Shown here piece by piece: positions 9,461-23,094 of a stretch of 64,000 nucleotides of DNA. The stretch covers positions 310,001-374,000 of the forward strand of contig NZ_BLLG01000003.1 in NCBI RefSeq assembly GCF_011766325.1, read 5' to 3'. Made by a program: the position numbers and the translations under genes. Each line of letters begins with the position of its first letter. Position 1 is the stretch's first letter. The notes beneath the pieces are model-generated. The model saw only the letters and a list, made by a program, of their open reading frames with translations. It did no database searches and was not told the origin of the DNA. The DNA is from Streptomyces pacificus (GTDB lineage: Bacteria > Actinomycetota > Actinomycetes > Streptomycetales > Streptomycetaceae).

Positions 9461-10314
9461 GCGGGAACACAAGCGGGGACACGAGCGGGAACACGAGCGG
9501 GAACATCAGGCTGCTGAGCGACACCCTCGCGCGGGCGAAGTCCGAGGACCGGGCCGCCCTGATCGCCTACCTCCCGGCCGGTTTCCCGACCGTGGACGGC
9601 GGCATCGAGGCGATCAAAGCCGTCCTCGACGGCGGCGCCGACATCGTGGAGGTGGGTCTGCCGCACAGCGACCCGGTGCTGGACGGGCCGGTCATCCAGA
9701 CCGCCGACGACATCGCCCTGCGCGGCGGCGTCAGGATCGCGGACGTGATGCGCACCGTCCGGGAGGCCCACGCGGCCACCGGCAAGCCGGTGCTGGTGAT
9801 GACCTACTGGAACCCGATCGACCGGTACGGTGTCGCGCGCTTCACCGCCGAGCTCGCCGAGGCGGGCGGCGCGGGCTGCATCCTGCCGGACCTGCCGGTC
9901 CAGGAGTCCGCGACATGGCGCGAGCACGCGAGGAAGCACGGACTCGCCACGGTGTTCGTCGTGGCCCCCAGCAGCCGGGACGCGCGACTCGCCGAGATCA
10001 CCGCCGCGGGCTCGGGCTTCGTCTACGCCGCCTCGCTGATGGGCGTCACCGGCACCCGTGAGTCCGTCGGGACCCAGGCCCGGGACCTGGTGCGGCGCAC
10101 CCGGGCCACCGCCGCCGGGCGCGGACTTCCCGTGTGCGTCGGGCTCGGCGTCTCCGACGCCGAGCAGGCCGCCGAGGTCGCGGGCTTCGCCGACGGCGTG
10201 ATCGTCGGCTCGGCCTTCGTCAAGCGGCTGCTCGACTCGGGCGGCCAGGAGGCCGGAGTCGCGGCGGTACGGGCGCTGGCAGGCGAGCTCGCGGCGGGCG
10301 TCCGCAAGCGGTGA
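9457..10314 (+). CDS. trpA: Tryptophan synthase alpha chain TrpA
   Basis: 285 residues. Core motifs are [16 protein letters not shown] (catalytic Glu follows in [20 protein letters not shown]), [33 protein letters not shown] and [11 protein letters not shown]. It cleaves indole-3-glycerol phosphate to indole and G3P. The first 16 residues are a degenerate SGNT repeat encoded by four 12-bp DNA copies, a non-conserved extension ahead of the usual family start ([10 protein letters not shown]); GTG 9457 is preferred because it overlaps the trpB stop. Confidence 0.96.
   Translation: MSGNTSGDTSGNTSGNIRLLSDTLARAKSEDRAALIAYLPAGFPTVDGGIEAIKAVLDGGADIVEVGLPHSDPVLDGPVIQTADDIALRGGVRIADVMRTVREAHAATGKPVLVMTYWNPIDRYGVARFTAELAEAGGAGCILPDLPVQESATWREHARKHGLATVFVVAPSSRDARLAEITAAGSGFVYAASLMGVTGTRESVGTQARDLVRRTRATAAGRGLPVCVGLGVSDAEQAAEVAGFADGVIVGSAFVKRLLDSGGQEAGVAAVRALAGELAAGVRKR
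9460..9507. repeat. 12-bp tandem repeat inside the trpA start, 4 copies
   Basis: Units agcgggaacaca, agcggggacacg, agcgggaacacg and agcgggaacatc follow one another immediately after the trpA GTG. They encode the N-terminal SGNT/SGDT repeats. Confidence 0.9.
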
Positions 10315-10385
10315 CCGGCGCGGGCCGCCCGCCGGTGCGCCGGGCGATCTGATCGGCCGGCTCACCCGAACGGGTGGACATGGGA

Positions 10386-10413
10386 CCGGGGAGGTGCATA
10401 CGCGCCTCCCCGG
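10386..10413 (+). terminator. Hairpin terminator after trpCMBA
   Basis: Perfect 9-bp stem ccggggagg (10386-10394) with cctccccgg (10405-10413) and a 10-nt loop, 72 bp after trpA. It has no U-tract, as is usual in streptomycetes. It ends only 15 bp before the thioredoxin start, so it may also affect that gene's 5' end. Confidence 0.65.
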
Positions 10414-10428
10414 TTCGTTGCTGTGGTC

Positions 10429-11256
10429 GTGAGCGAGAACAACCAAGACGGAATGCGGGCCGCGCGCGAGCGGCTCAAGCGCGAACGCGAGCTGCAGAAG
10501 ACCCGCGAGAAGCGACGGCGCCTGCTGATCGTGTCCGCCGCGGTGGTCGGTGTGCTGGGCCTGGCCGCGGTGGTCGGCGTCATCGCGGCGGGCGGCGGCG
10601 GGAAGGACCAGGGCTCCGCCGCGGGGGGCCCGGTGGTCGCGCCGAGCGGGGCCCAGGGCGAGGACGCGCTCGCGCTTCCGGCGGGTGCCGACGGCGCGCC
10701 GTCCACGCTCACGGTCTGGGAGGATTTCCGCTGCCCCGCCTGCGCCCAGTTCGAGAACGTGATGAGGGACACGATCCACGAGCTGACCGACTCGGGTCAG
10801 CTCAAGGTCAGGTACCACCTCGCGACGATCATCGACGGCGGCATGGGCGGCAGCGGCTCGCTCCGGGCGGCGAACGCCGCCGCGTGCGCCCAGGACGCCG
10901 GGAAGTTCGTGGAGTACCACGACGTGCTGTACCAGAACCAGCCCCCGGAGACCGAGGACGCCTTCGGCGACGACGCGCGGCTGATCGAACTGGCGGGCAA
11001 GGTGCCGGGCCTGGTCACTCCCGCGTTCAGCGAGTGCGTGGAGTCCGGCAGGTACGACGCCTGGGTGGCCGAGTCCGATGAGGCCTTCGGGGAGAAGGAC
11101 TTCCGGGGCACCCCGACGGTGCTCCTCAACGGCGAGTCCGTGTTCCCGCAGAAGGACGGCGAGCAGATGAGCCCCGAGAACCTGCGGAAGTGGGTCGCCG
11201 AGGCCAACCGGGGCGGGGAGTCACGCACGGGACAGCCGAGCCCGGCGGCCTCCTGA
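10429..11256 (+). CDS. Membrane-anchored DsbA-like thioredoxin-fold protein
   Basis: 275 residues from GTG 10429; GTG 10423 is an alternative. A basic coiled N-terminus (RERLKRERELQKTREKRRR) leads into one membrane span (about 32-54), then a disordered linker and a DsbA/thioredoxin_4 domain with the active site CPAC (about C102 and C105) in WEDFRCPACAQFE and the cis-Pro loop RGTPTVLLNG. It probably oxidises or isomerises disulphides, or acts as a chaperone, on the outer face of the membrane. No Shine-Dalgarno is evident. It lies between the Trp operon and lgt. Confidence 0.87.
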   Translation: MSENNQDGMRAARERLKRERELQKTREKRRRLLIVSAAVVGVLGLAAVVGVIAAGGGGKDQGSAAGGPVVAPSGAQGEDALALPAGADGAPSTLTVWEDFRCPACAQFENVMRDTIHELTDSGQLKVRYHLATIIDGGMGGSGSLRAANAAACAQDAGKFVEYHDVLYQNQPPETEDAFGDDARLIELAGKVPGLVTPAFSECVESGRYDAWVAESDEAFGEKDFRGTPTVLLNGESVFPQKDGEQMSPENLRKWVAEANRGGESRTGQPSPAAS

Positions 11257-11354
11257 CCGGGACGCATCCGGGGAGGGCCCGCCGGGCCGCGCGGGCCCGC
11301 CGGACGGCGGCCGGGCGGGCCACGGGGCTCGTTATCCAGACGTTGCGCGGTCGG

Positions 11355-11385
11355 TTGCCGTGCCCCGGGCCGGGCAGGGTAGCGT
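11355..11385 (+). promoter_or_regulatory. Possible lgt promoter
   Basis: TTGCCG (11355-11360) and TAGCGT (11380-11385) are separated by 19 bp, slightly long. The -10 lies 10 bp upstream of the lgt ATG, implying a very short leader, consistent with the missing Shine-Dalgarno. Confidence 0.35.
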
Positions 11386-11395
11386 CGGACCTGCC

Positions 11396-12451
11396 ATGGA
11401 CCTTGCCTACATTCCCAGCCCGTCCACCGGTGTCGTCCATCTCGGACCGCTTCCGCTGCGCGGCTATGCCTTCTGCATCATCATCGGCGTCTTCGTCGCC
11501 GTCTGGTACGGCAACAAGCGCTGGATCGCCCGCGGCGGCAAAGCCGGCACGGTGGCGGACATCGCCGTCTGGGCCGTCCCCTTCGGGCTGGTCGGCGGCC
11601 GTCTGTACCACGTGATCACCGACTACCAGCTGTACTTCGGCGAGGGCCGGGACTGGGTCGACGCGTTCAAGATCTGGGAGGGCGGCCTCGGTATCTGGGG
11701 CGCGGTCGCGCTCGGCGCGGTCGGCGCGTGGATCGGCTGCCGCCGCCGGGGCATCCCGCTGCCCGCCTACGCCGACGCCATCGCGCCCGCCATCGCCTTC
11801 GCACAGGCGATCGGCCGCTGGGGCAACTGGTTCAACCAGGAGCTGTACGGCAGGCCGACGGACCTCCCCTGGGCTCTGGAGATCAGCGAGGGCGTGAACC
11901 GGGAGGCCGGGCTCTACCACCCGACGTTCCTCTACGAGTCGCTGTGGTGCGTCGGTACGGCGCTGCTGGTGATCTGGGCGGACCGCCGCTTCCGGCTCGG
12001 CCACGGCAGGGCGTTCGCGCTGTATGTGGCCGCGTACTGCGCAGGCCGGGCCTGGATCGAGTACATGCGCGTCGACGAGGCGCACCACATCCTCGGCCTC
12101 CGGCTGAACGTCTGGACCGCGATGCTGGTCTTCACCCTCGCCGTGGTCTACATCGCGGTCTCCGCCCGGCTCCGCCCGGGCCGCGAGGAGATCGTCGAGC
12201 CGGCGGCCGCGGGGCAGGGCACGAGCGGCGCGGACGGTGAGAAGGACGCGGACGACAGGAAGGACGGGGGCGGCGAGGAGAGCGGAGAGGGCAGCGAGGG
12301 CTCGGCGGGCGACCAGGCCGCCTCCGCCGCCGGCCCGGCGTCCGGTTCCGGCTCTGTGTCGTCCGGTGGGATGCCCGGCTCCGAGGCGACGTCACCGGGC
12401 CGGGATGCCGAGGACGACCCCGCCGGCTCCGGGTCCCCGAACAGGAGCTGA
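11396..12451 (+). CDS. lgt: Prolipoprotein diacylglyceryl transferase Lgt
   Basis: 351 residues. Multi-pass membrane protein with RGYAFCIIIGVFVAVWYG early, the catalytic-region HVITDY, then AQAIGRWGNWFNQELYG (the Lgt signature with its essential Arg and Asn) and HPTFLYESLWC. It transfers diacylglycerol to the lipobox Cys of prolipoproteins such as the LivK lipoprotein in this window. The last 90 residues are an acidic Gly/Ser/Asp/Glu tail, common in actinobacterial Lgt. The start is the ATG with no clear ribosome site. Confidence 0.96.
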   Translation: MDLAYIPSPSTGVVHLGPLPLRGYAFCIIIGVFVAVWYGNKRWIARGGKAGTVADIAVWAVPFGLVGGRLYHVITDYQLYFGEGRDWVDAFKIWEGGLGIWGAVALGAVGAWIGCRRRGIPLPAYADAIAPAIAFAQAIGRWGNWFNQELYGRPTDLPWALEISEGVNREAGLYHPTFLYESLWCVGTALLVIWADRRFRLGHGRAFALYVAAYCAGRAWIEYMRVDEAHHILGLRLNVWTAMLVFTLAVVYIAVSARLRPGREEIVEPAAAGQGTSGADGEKDADDRKDGGGEESGEGSEGSAGDQAASAAGPASGSGSVSSGGMPGSEATSPGRDAEDDPAGSGSPNRS

Positions 12452-12523
12452 CCGGGCACCCGGGTCCGCGTGCGCATCGCGCACGTCCCGCTCACCGGCC
12501 GTCCGGGGCGCCCGCCGCCACCA

Positions 12524-12550
12524 CCATCACGGGCGGCCCGCCCGTGATGG
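12524..12550 (+). terminator. Hairpin terminator after lgt
   Basis: Perfect 12-bp stem ccatcacgggcg (12524-12535) and cgcccgtgatgg (12539-12550) with a 3-nt loop, 73 bp downstream of the lgt stop. Confidence 0.7.
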
Positions 12551-12787
12551 CGGCGGCGGCCGGAGCGGTGTACCCGACCGCTGCGCCGCACGTGCCGCCA
12601 CCGCCGTCACGGCCGGTGAGGGAGAGTGTGCGGTGGGCCGCGGCGACGGTGGCCGCGGCCGCTGAGGCGACCGTCGGCCGGGTGTCCCGGAGCGCCGCAT
12701 GTCCTCCGCCGGTGCGCCGGGCCCGTCCCCCACCCGCACGGCCAGCCCCCCACAGCGCGCCGCGGGCCCGGTCTCCTGCGGCCCCCT

Positions 12788-12839
12788 CCACCGCGTTCCT
12801 CCACCGCGTTCCTCCACCGCGTTCCTCCACCGCGTTCCT
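12788..12839. repeat. 13-bp tandem repeat, 4 perfect copies
   Basis: The unit ccaccgcgttcct is repeated four times without a mismatch (12788, 12801, 12814, 12827). The period is not a multiple of three and no gene crosses it, so it is a non-coding minisatellite between lgt and the VIT gene. Confidence 0.95.
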
Positions 12840-12941
12840 TGCGGGCCCGTTCCCCGGTCTGTCCGCAACGGGGCGGCGGGTGCGGGCGCGGGAATGGCCG
12901 GTTCGTCTCTCCGCCTCAGGGCGGAGTGCCCCGCACTGACC

Positions 12942-12964
12942 AGGTAAGTAAAGCCTGCCTTGCT
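12942..12964. promoter_or_regulatory. Weak DmdR/IdeR-like iron box upstream of VIT gene
   Basis: aggtaagtaaagcctgcctt and the next three bases resemble the TTAGGTTAGGCTAACCTAA-type box of DtxR-family regulators, with roughly 10 of 19 positions matching by eye. The location about 90 bp ahead of an iron transporter gene makes it worth noting, but the match alone is weak. Confidence 0.25.
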
Positions 12965-13051
12965 GGCGTGACCCTTACATCACGCGTACTTTCGAGAGCG
13001 GAAAAGGGGCGGGGTGCGGACGCGGGCCGCTCCGCAAGCGAGGGGAGAGCT

Positions 13052-13780
13052 GTGTCCATCATCGAGAACGGGGCGACGCTTCACGAGGCGCACCGCGACA
13101 ACCACACGCACCGGGACGTCAACGGCGGCTGGCTGCGGCCCGCGGTGTTCGGAGCGATGGACGGGCTGGTGTCCAACCTCGCGCTGATGAGCGGTGTGGC
13201 GGGCGGCTCCGTGGCCACGCAGACCATAGTGATCACCGGGCTCGCCGGCCTGGCGGCGGGCGCCTTCTCCATGGCCGCAGGCGAGTACACCTCGGTCGCC
13301 TCGCAGCGCGAACTGGTCCAGGCGGAACTCGAGGTGGAGCGCCGCGAGCTGCGCAGACATCCGGTCGACGAGATGGAGGAGCTGGCCGCGCTGTATGTGG
13401 CGCGCGGGGTCGAGCCCCGGCTCGCCCGCGAGGTGGCCGTGCAGCTGTCCAGGGACCCGGAGCGGGCGCTGGAGATCCACGCCCGCGAGGAACTGGGCAT
13501 CGACCCGGACGACCTGCCCTCGCCGGCGGTCGCCGCCGTCTCGTCTTTCGGGTCGTTCGCCCTGGGGGCGCTGCTGCCGGTCCTGCCGTATCTCCTGGGC
13601 GCCACCTCGCTGTGGCCCGCGGTGCTGCTCGCCCTCCTGGGGCTGTTCGCGTGCGGAGCGCTGGTCTCCAGGGTGACCGCGCGCGGCTGGTGGTCCAGCG
13701 GGCTCCGGCAGCTGGCCCTGGGCGGTGCCGCGGCGGCCTTGACGTACGGGATCGGCAGCCTGGTCGGGGCGGCTGTATAG
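13052..13780 (+). CDS. VIT1/CCC1-family iron/manganese transporter
   Basis: 242 residues from GTG 13052 with AGGGGAGAG upstream. Hallmarks are the first-helix FGAMDGLVSNLALMSGVAGG, the second-helix GLAAGAFSMAAGEYTSVASQ (metal-path Met and Glu), a cytoplasmic Glu-rich metal-binding stretch (ELVQAELEVERRELRRHPVDE), and three C-terminal membrane helices. The family moves Fe2+ or Mn2+ out of the cytosol by proton antiport and protects from iron excess. It stands alone, with a possible iron box upstream. Confidence 0.93.
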   Translation: MSIIENGATLHEAHRDNHTHRDVNGGWLRPAVFGAMDGLVSNLALMSGVAGGSVATQTIVITGLAGLAAGAFSMAAGEYTSVASQRELVQAELEVERRELRRHPVDEMEELAALYVARGVEPRLAREVAVQLSRDPERALEIHAREELGIDPDDLPSPAVAAVSSFGSFALGALLPVLPYLLGATSLWPAVLLALLGLFACGALVSRVTARGWWSSGLRQLALGGAAAALTYGIGSLVGAAV

Positions 13781-14024
13781 CCGGGTGCCGTTGCCCGGGG
13801 GCCACCGGGGCGCGGCGCGCCGCCCGGCAGCCGGCGGTGTCGCCCCGGCCGCGCCGCCCGGCAGCGCGCCGCCGTGCTCCGGCCGCGCCGCGCCGCTCGC
13901 GCCCCGCCCGTGTGCCCGGGGCCTCAGGGAGGCCGTTTCGGGGGCTGTGATATTCCCCTACGCTGCGCTGCTGCCCTATCGGGCCGCGAGGTGCGACACT
14001 TGACCTTGGCCCCCACCATGGGCT

Positions 14025-14051
14025 GTTACCGGGCGGTTTCGAATGACTGAC
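14025..14051 (-). promoter_or_regulatory. GlnR-box candidate upstream of gltB
   Basis: Read on the minus strand it is GTCAG-n6-GAAAC-n6-GTAAC. The Streptomyces GlnR consensus alternates gTnAC (a-site) and GaAAC (b-site) with 6-nt spacers. Two elements fit exactly and the outer one has a single mismatch. Known biology: GlnR controls nitrogen assimilation genes. Position is about 260-285 bp before gltB. Confidence 0.55.
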
Positions 14052-14229
14052 CGCCGGGCATGAGCCACAAGCGCTGCGGGCAACGAAGCCTGCTCTGCAT
14101 GCGGGTCACCGGACACCGGCACCAAGCCGACCCGTCCGTACCCGCCCCATCTGCGCCGCTATCAGATCCCCTTGCGCGGTGTCCGCATGTTGGAATGGGT
14201 TATCCGCTTCCCGGGAACCACTCCATCGT

Positions 14230-14245
14230 GTAACCTGCACGAAAT
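14230..14245 (+). promoter_or_regulatory. Second GlnR-like a/b site pair near gltB
   Basis: GTAAC, six bases (ctgcac), then GAAAT: a GlnR a-site plus b-site pair with one mismatch, 65-80 bp upstream of the gltB ATG, where a promoter would be expected. Confidence 0.4.
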
Positions 14246-14309
14246 TTCCGCGGAGGGCCAACGTCGTCCCTCGGCACCGCCATATGCCACGACGACGACG
14301 GGAGAGCCG

Positions 14310-20352
<6,043 letters not shown>

Positions 20353-20397
20353 CCCGGCGAACACCGCGGACCGCGCTGACGGTCCCCCATAGACGTC

Positions 20398-20415
20398 CCG
20401 TACAAAGGCGTACGG
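20398..20415 (+). terminator. Short inverted repeat after gltD
   Basis: ccgtac and gtacgg separated by aaaggc, 46 bp after gltD. A 6-bp stem is weak for a terminator but is the only hairpin seen directly downstream. Confidence 0.25.
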
Positions 20416-20560
20416 AACAGACGCGGCGCCTGCCCCCGTCCCCGACCGGATGATGGGCGGGCGTCGCGGCATCTCCCGCCGTGACGGTACGCGTTCGCGG
20501 TCACGCGGTGCGTGCACCCGTCGGCGGCGTCCGGACGGGACCGTGAAGAGCGGTGCCGGG

Positions 20561-20588
20561 TTGACCGAGGTTAAGGTGTTCGTATCGG
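20561..20588 (+). promoter_or_regulatory. Possible promoter of the alpha/beta hydrolase gene
   Basis: TTGACC (20561-20566), 16-bp spacer, TATCGG (20583-20588), in an AT-richer patch 42 bp before the ATG at 20630, which has a GGAG site at 20617-20620. Confidence 0.35.
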
Positions 20589-20629
20589 AATATCGGCACG
20601 CATGCCGCAGGTGTGTGGAGGCGGTCGGA

Positions 20630-21442
20630 ATGCGCAAGGAATACGCCGACACTCCTCAGGGCCGTCTGCACTACGCCCGGGATGGGGAGGGGCCACCGGT
20701 GGTGCTGACGCACCAGACGCCCCGATCCGCCGACGAGTACGCCGACGTGCTGCCGCTTCTGGCAGCCGGAGGCTTCACGGCGATCGCGCCGGACACGCTC
20801 GGCTACGGAGAGTCGGAACCTCCGCGGGGCGCGCCCACCATCGAGACATACGCCACCGCCCTGCTCGCCCTGCTCGACGTACTCGAACTGCCCGCGGCCG
20901 TCGTGGGCGGACACCACACCGGAGGGGTCATCGCTTTCGAGGCGGCGGTCGCGGCTCCGCACCGGGTCGCGAGCCTGGTGCTGTCGTGCACGCCCTACCT
21001 CGACGAGAAGGGCCGCGCCGCACTCAGGGCCCAGACCCCGACGGAAGACCAGCCGCCACGCATCGACGCCGGTCACCTGCTCGACCTGTGGCGGCAGCGT
21101 GCGGCCTTCTATCCGCCGGATCGGCCGGAACTGCTCGACCGGTTCCTCCGCGACGCCCTGCGGGCCTGGCGGCCGCAGGCCGGCCACACGGCGGTGGGGT
21201 CCTACCGGATGGAAGACCGCATCGACCGGCTCGCCGTTCCCACGCTGTTGCTGGGTGCCGACGCCGATCCGGTCAGCTACCCCGATCTGGACCGATGGCG
21301 GCAGGTCCTGCCGGACGGGCGGATCGCGGTGATCGTGGGTGCCGGGGTTCCGGCCCCGGAGCACATGCCGCGGGAGTTCGCCGACGCGATCATCGACTTC
21401 CTCCGCACGCATCACCCGCTTGCCGGTGCGGGCGGATCGTGA
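20630..21442 (+). CDS. Alpha/beta hydrolase-fold protein with His at the nucleophile position
   Basis: 270 residues. Fold motifs: strand-3 VVLTHQTPRSADEY, DTLGYGESEPP, nucleophile elbow GGHHTGG, strand LLLGADADPVSYPD (acid) and PAPEHMPREFADAIIDFL (base His). The elbow normally reads G-x-Ser-x-G; here it is G-H-H-T-G with H96 in the nucleophile place, so ordinary Ser esterase chemistry is doubtful. The substrate is unknown. It is a stand-alone gene between gltD and the steroid-type cluster; the closest start with a ribosome site was chosen. Confidence 0.82.
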   Translation: MRKEYADTPQGRLHYARDGEGPPVVLTHQTPRSADEYADVLPLLAAGGFTAIAPDTLGYGESEPPRGAPTIETYATALLALLDVLELPAAVVGGHHTGGVIAFEAAVAAPHRVASLVLSCTPYLDEKGRAALRAQTPTEDQPPRIDAGHLLDLWRQRAAFYPPDRPELLDRFLRDALRAWRPQAGHTAVGSYRMEDRIDRLAVPTLLLGADADPVSYPDLDRWRQVLPDGRIAVIVGAGVPAPEHMPREFADAIIDFLRTHHPLAGAGGS

Positions 21443-21824
21443 CTGCTGCCGGTTCGGCGGTTGAGGCCGTTGCAGCCGGTTCGGCCGGTTCACTCCGTTC
21501 AGTCGGTGCCACCAACCGGGGCGGTCGTTCTGAGGCGGGTGGCACGAGCCGCGGCGCACCCCGCACTGCCCGCCCGCGGTAGGGCGAGGTAGCGTCCTGC
21601 ACCGTGCGTCTTCCGCCCGCAGTCCGCTGGCCGGGCGGCCGATGTGAGCGAATGCGCGGCAGTGGCAGGAGAGCGCGGCGGGCTGCGTCGATGTCCGGGG
21701 GCGCCGAGCGGTTGCCACTCCTGCCCGAACACCGCGGGGAGTGCGTGCCGGATGCTCCCGGTGTTCCCGGCCTTGCCGGTGTTCTGGTTGCTCCCGGCCA
21801 GGCGGGACTCGCCGCGGTAGGACC
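21443..21824. other. 382-bp spacer between convergent genes
   Basis: Separates the hydrolase gene from the acyl-CoA dehydrogenase on the opposite strand. It holds short imperfect repeats (gttgcagccggttcggccggttc near 21466-21490, in shorter overlapping units) and no credible gene. The overlapping open frames are low-complexity. Confidence 0.5.
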
Positions 21825-23006
21825 TTACGGCCGCAGGACGGCCGCCCGGCACTGCGCGGGGGTCCCCCAGGCGTCCCGCAGCGGCCGTGCCTTGCGCAGC
21901 CAGAGGGCGAGGTCCAGCTCCTCGGTGTAGCCGATCGCGCCGTGCAGTTGGAGGGCCGCACGGGCGGCACCGTACGCGGCTTCCCCGGCCGCGACCTTCG
22001 CCGCGGCGATGTCGGTGCGGGTCATGGACACGGCGGCGCCGAGGACCAGGGGCCGGGCGAACTCGAGGGCGATCAGCGTGTCCGCCAGCCGGTGCTTGAC
22101 CGCCTGGAAGGAGCCGATCGGCACACCGAACTGGGCGCGCCGCCCGACGTGCTCTACGGTCCGGTCCAGCAGCGCAAGCCCCGTGCCGAGGGCCTGGGCG
22201 GCGGTGGCGAGCCTGGCCCAGTCCACGGCCGTGGCCGCCGCGGCCGCCACGCCGGGGCCGGCGGCCAGCACCTCACCGCCCCCCTGCGGCACGGACAGCC
22301 GGCGCACCGGGTCCGCCGACGCCCGGACCGGGCCGTGGCCGGGCGCGATCCGCAGGGTCGGCGGGCGGGCGGCTTTCGGTCCGGGGCGGGACGCGTCCCC
22401 GGTTCCCTTCCCGGTCCCGGTCCCGGTCCCGTTCCTGTCGCGGGCGTGGTCGCCGCCGTGCGCGCCTTCGCTCGCGTCTGCGTGTCCTTTCACGTCGCTG
22501 CCGCTGCCGCTGCCGCTGCCGCTGCCGCTGCCGCCGTCGCCGGGCGAACCGGGCCCGGGGACGGCGGGGGCGGCGTCCACCACCAGGACGCTCGTCGCCG
22601 CGTCGGCGTCCAGGGCGTACGGTCCGGTGCCGGGCAGCCGCAGGGTGGCCATGACCTCGCCCGCCGCGATGCCCGGCAGCAGCCGTTCCGCCGGTGCCGG
22701 GTCCCCCAGGGCCGTCAGCAGCGCCGCCACCGCGACCGTCTCGACCACCGGACCCGGAACCGCGTGGCGCCCCAGCTCCACGAACGCGAGGGCCAGTTCG
22801 GCCGGGAGCGGGCCGAGGCCGCCGTGGTTCTCCGGTACGGCCAGCGCGAACACTCCCGCTTCCGCGAGGCCGGTCCAGGCGGCGCGCCCCGGTGCGGGGT
22901 CCCCGGCCGCCCAGGCGCGGGCGGCCGCCGGTGGGCGGGCCGCCCTCAGCATCGTGTGCAACGACCGGGTGAACGCGCGCTGTTCGTCCGTCGGCAGGAA
23001 CCTCAC
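21825..23006 (-). CDS. Acyl-CoA dehydrogenase, FadE32/FadE33-like partner subunit
   Basis: 393 residues from GTG 23006. N-terminal FLPTDEQRAFTRSLHTML and C-terminal QFGVPIGSFQAVKHRLAD, then ALQLHGAIGYTEELDLALW, identify an acyl-CoA dehydrogenase. Without a low-complexity insertion of roughly 60 residues (about 140-200; GS and GT dipeptide repeats) the protein is near 330 residues, the size of the FadE32/FadE33 subunits that pair with FadE31 in steroid ring degradation. It is downstream of the FadE31-like gene on the same strand. The pairing is inference from size, sequence and context. Confidence 0.8.
   Translation of the reverse strand: MRFLPTDEQRAFTRSLHTMLRAARPPAAARAWAAGDPAPGRAAWTGLAEAGVFALAVPENHGGLGPLPAELALAFVELGRHAVPGPVVETVAVAALLTALGDPAPAERLLPGIAAGEVMATLRLPGTGPYALDADAATSVLVVDAAPAVPGPGSPGDGGSGSGSGSGSGSDVKGHADASEGAHGGDHARDRNGTGTGTGKGTGDASRPGPKAARPPTLRIAPGHGPVRASADPVRRLSVPQGGGEVLAAGPGVAAAAATAVDWARLATAAQALGTGLALLDRTVEHVGRRAQFGVPIGSFQAVKHRLADTLIALEFARPLVLGAAVSMTRTDIAAAKVAAGEAAYGAARAALQLHGAIGYTEELDLALWLRKARPLRDAWGTPAQCRAAVLRP
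22413..22533. repeat. Two 6-bp microsatellites within the acyl-CoA dehydrogenase gene
   Basis: ggtccc repeats (22413-22430, three perfect plus degenerate copies before) and gctgcc repeated six times (22498-22533). They encode Gly-Thr and Gly-Ser dipeptide runs in the linker, in frame. Confidence 0.9.
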
Positions 23007-23094
23007 GGTGCGCCTCCCTCTCCCCGGCCGGTCACACGGTCCTGCCGGTCGCACGGTGCGGTGGGCCGCACCACCGCGGCCGCGCGGGACGCGT

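Larger units (their letters stand above)
12452..13051. other. 600-bp intergenic region: lgt terminator, 13-bp repeats, VIT promoter region
   Basis: No gene is credible here. From left to right: a strong hairpin (12524-12550), GC-rich spacer, four perfect 13-bp repeats (12788-12839), then an AT-richer stretch (about 12940-12985) that likely holds the VIT-gene promoter and a weak DmdR/DtxR-like iron box, and the AGGGGAGAG ribosome site at about 13041-13049. Confidence 0.6.
13781..14309. other. 529-bp intergenic region upstream of gltBD with GlnR-like sites
   Basis: The first 140 bp are GC-rich repeat-like sequence after the VIT gene. From about 13940 the DNA becomes less GC-rich and holds candidate regulatory sequence for gltBD, including GlnR-like elements at 14025-14051 and 14230-14245 and the GGAGAG ribosome site at 14301-14306. 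No gene was recognised. Confidence 0.6.
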
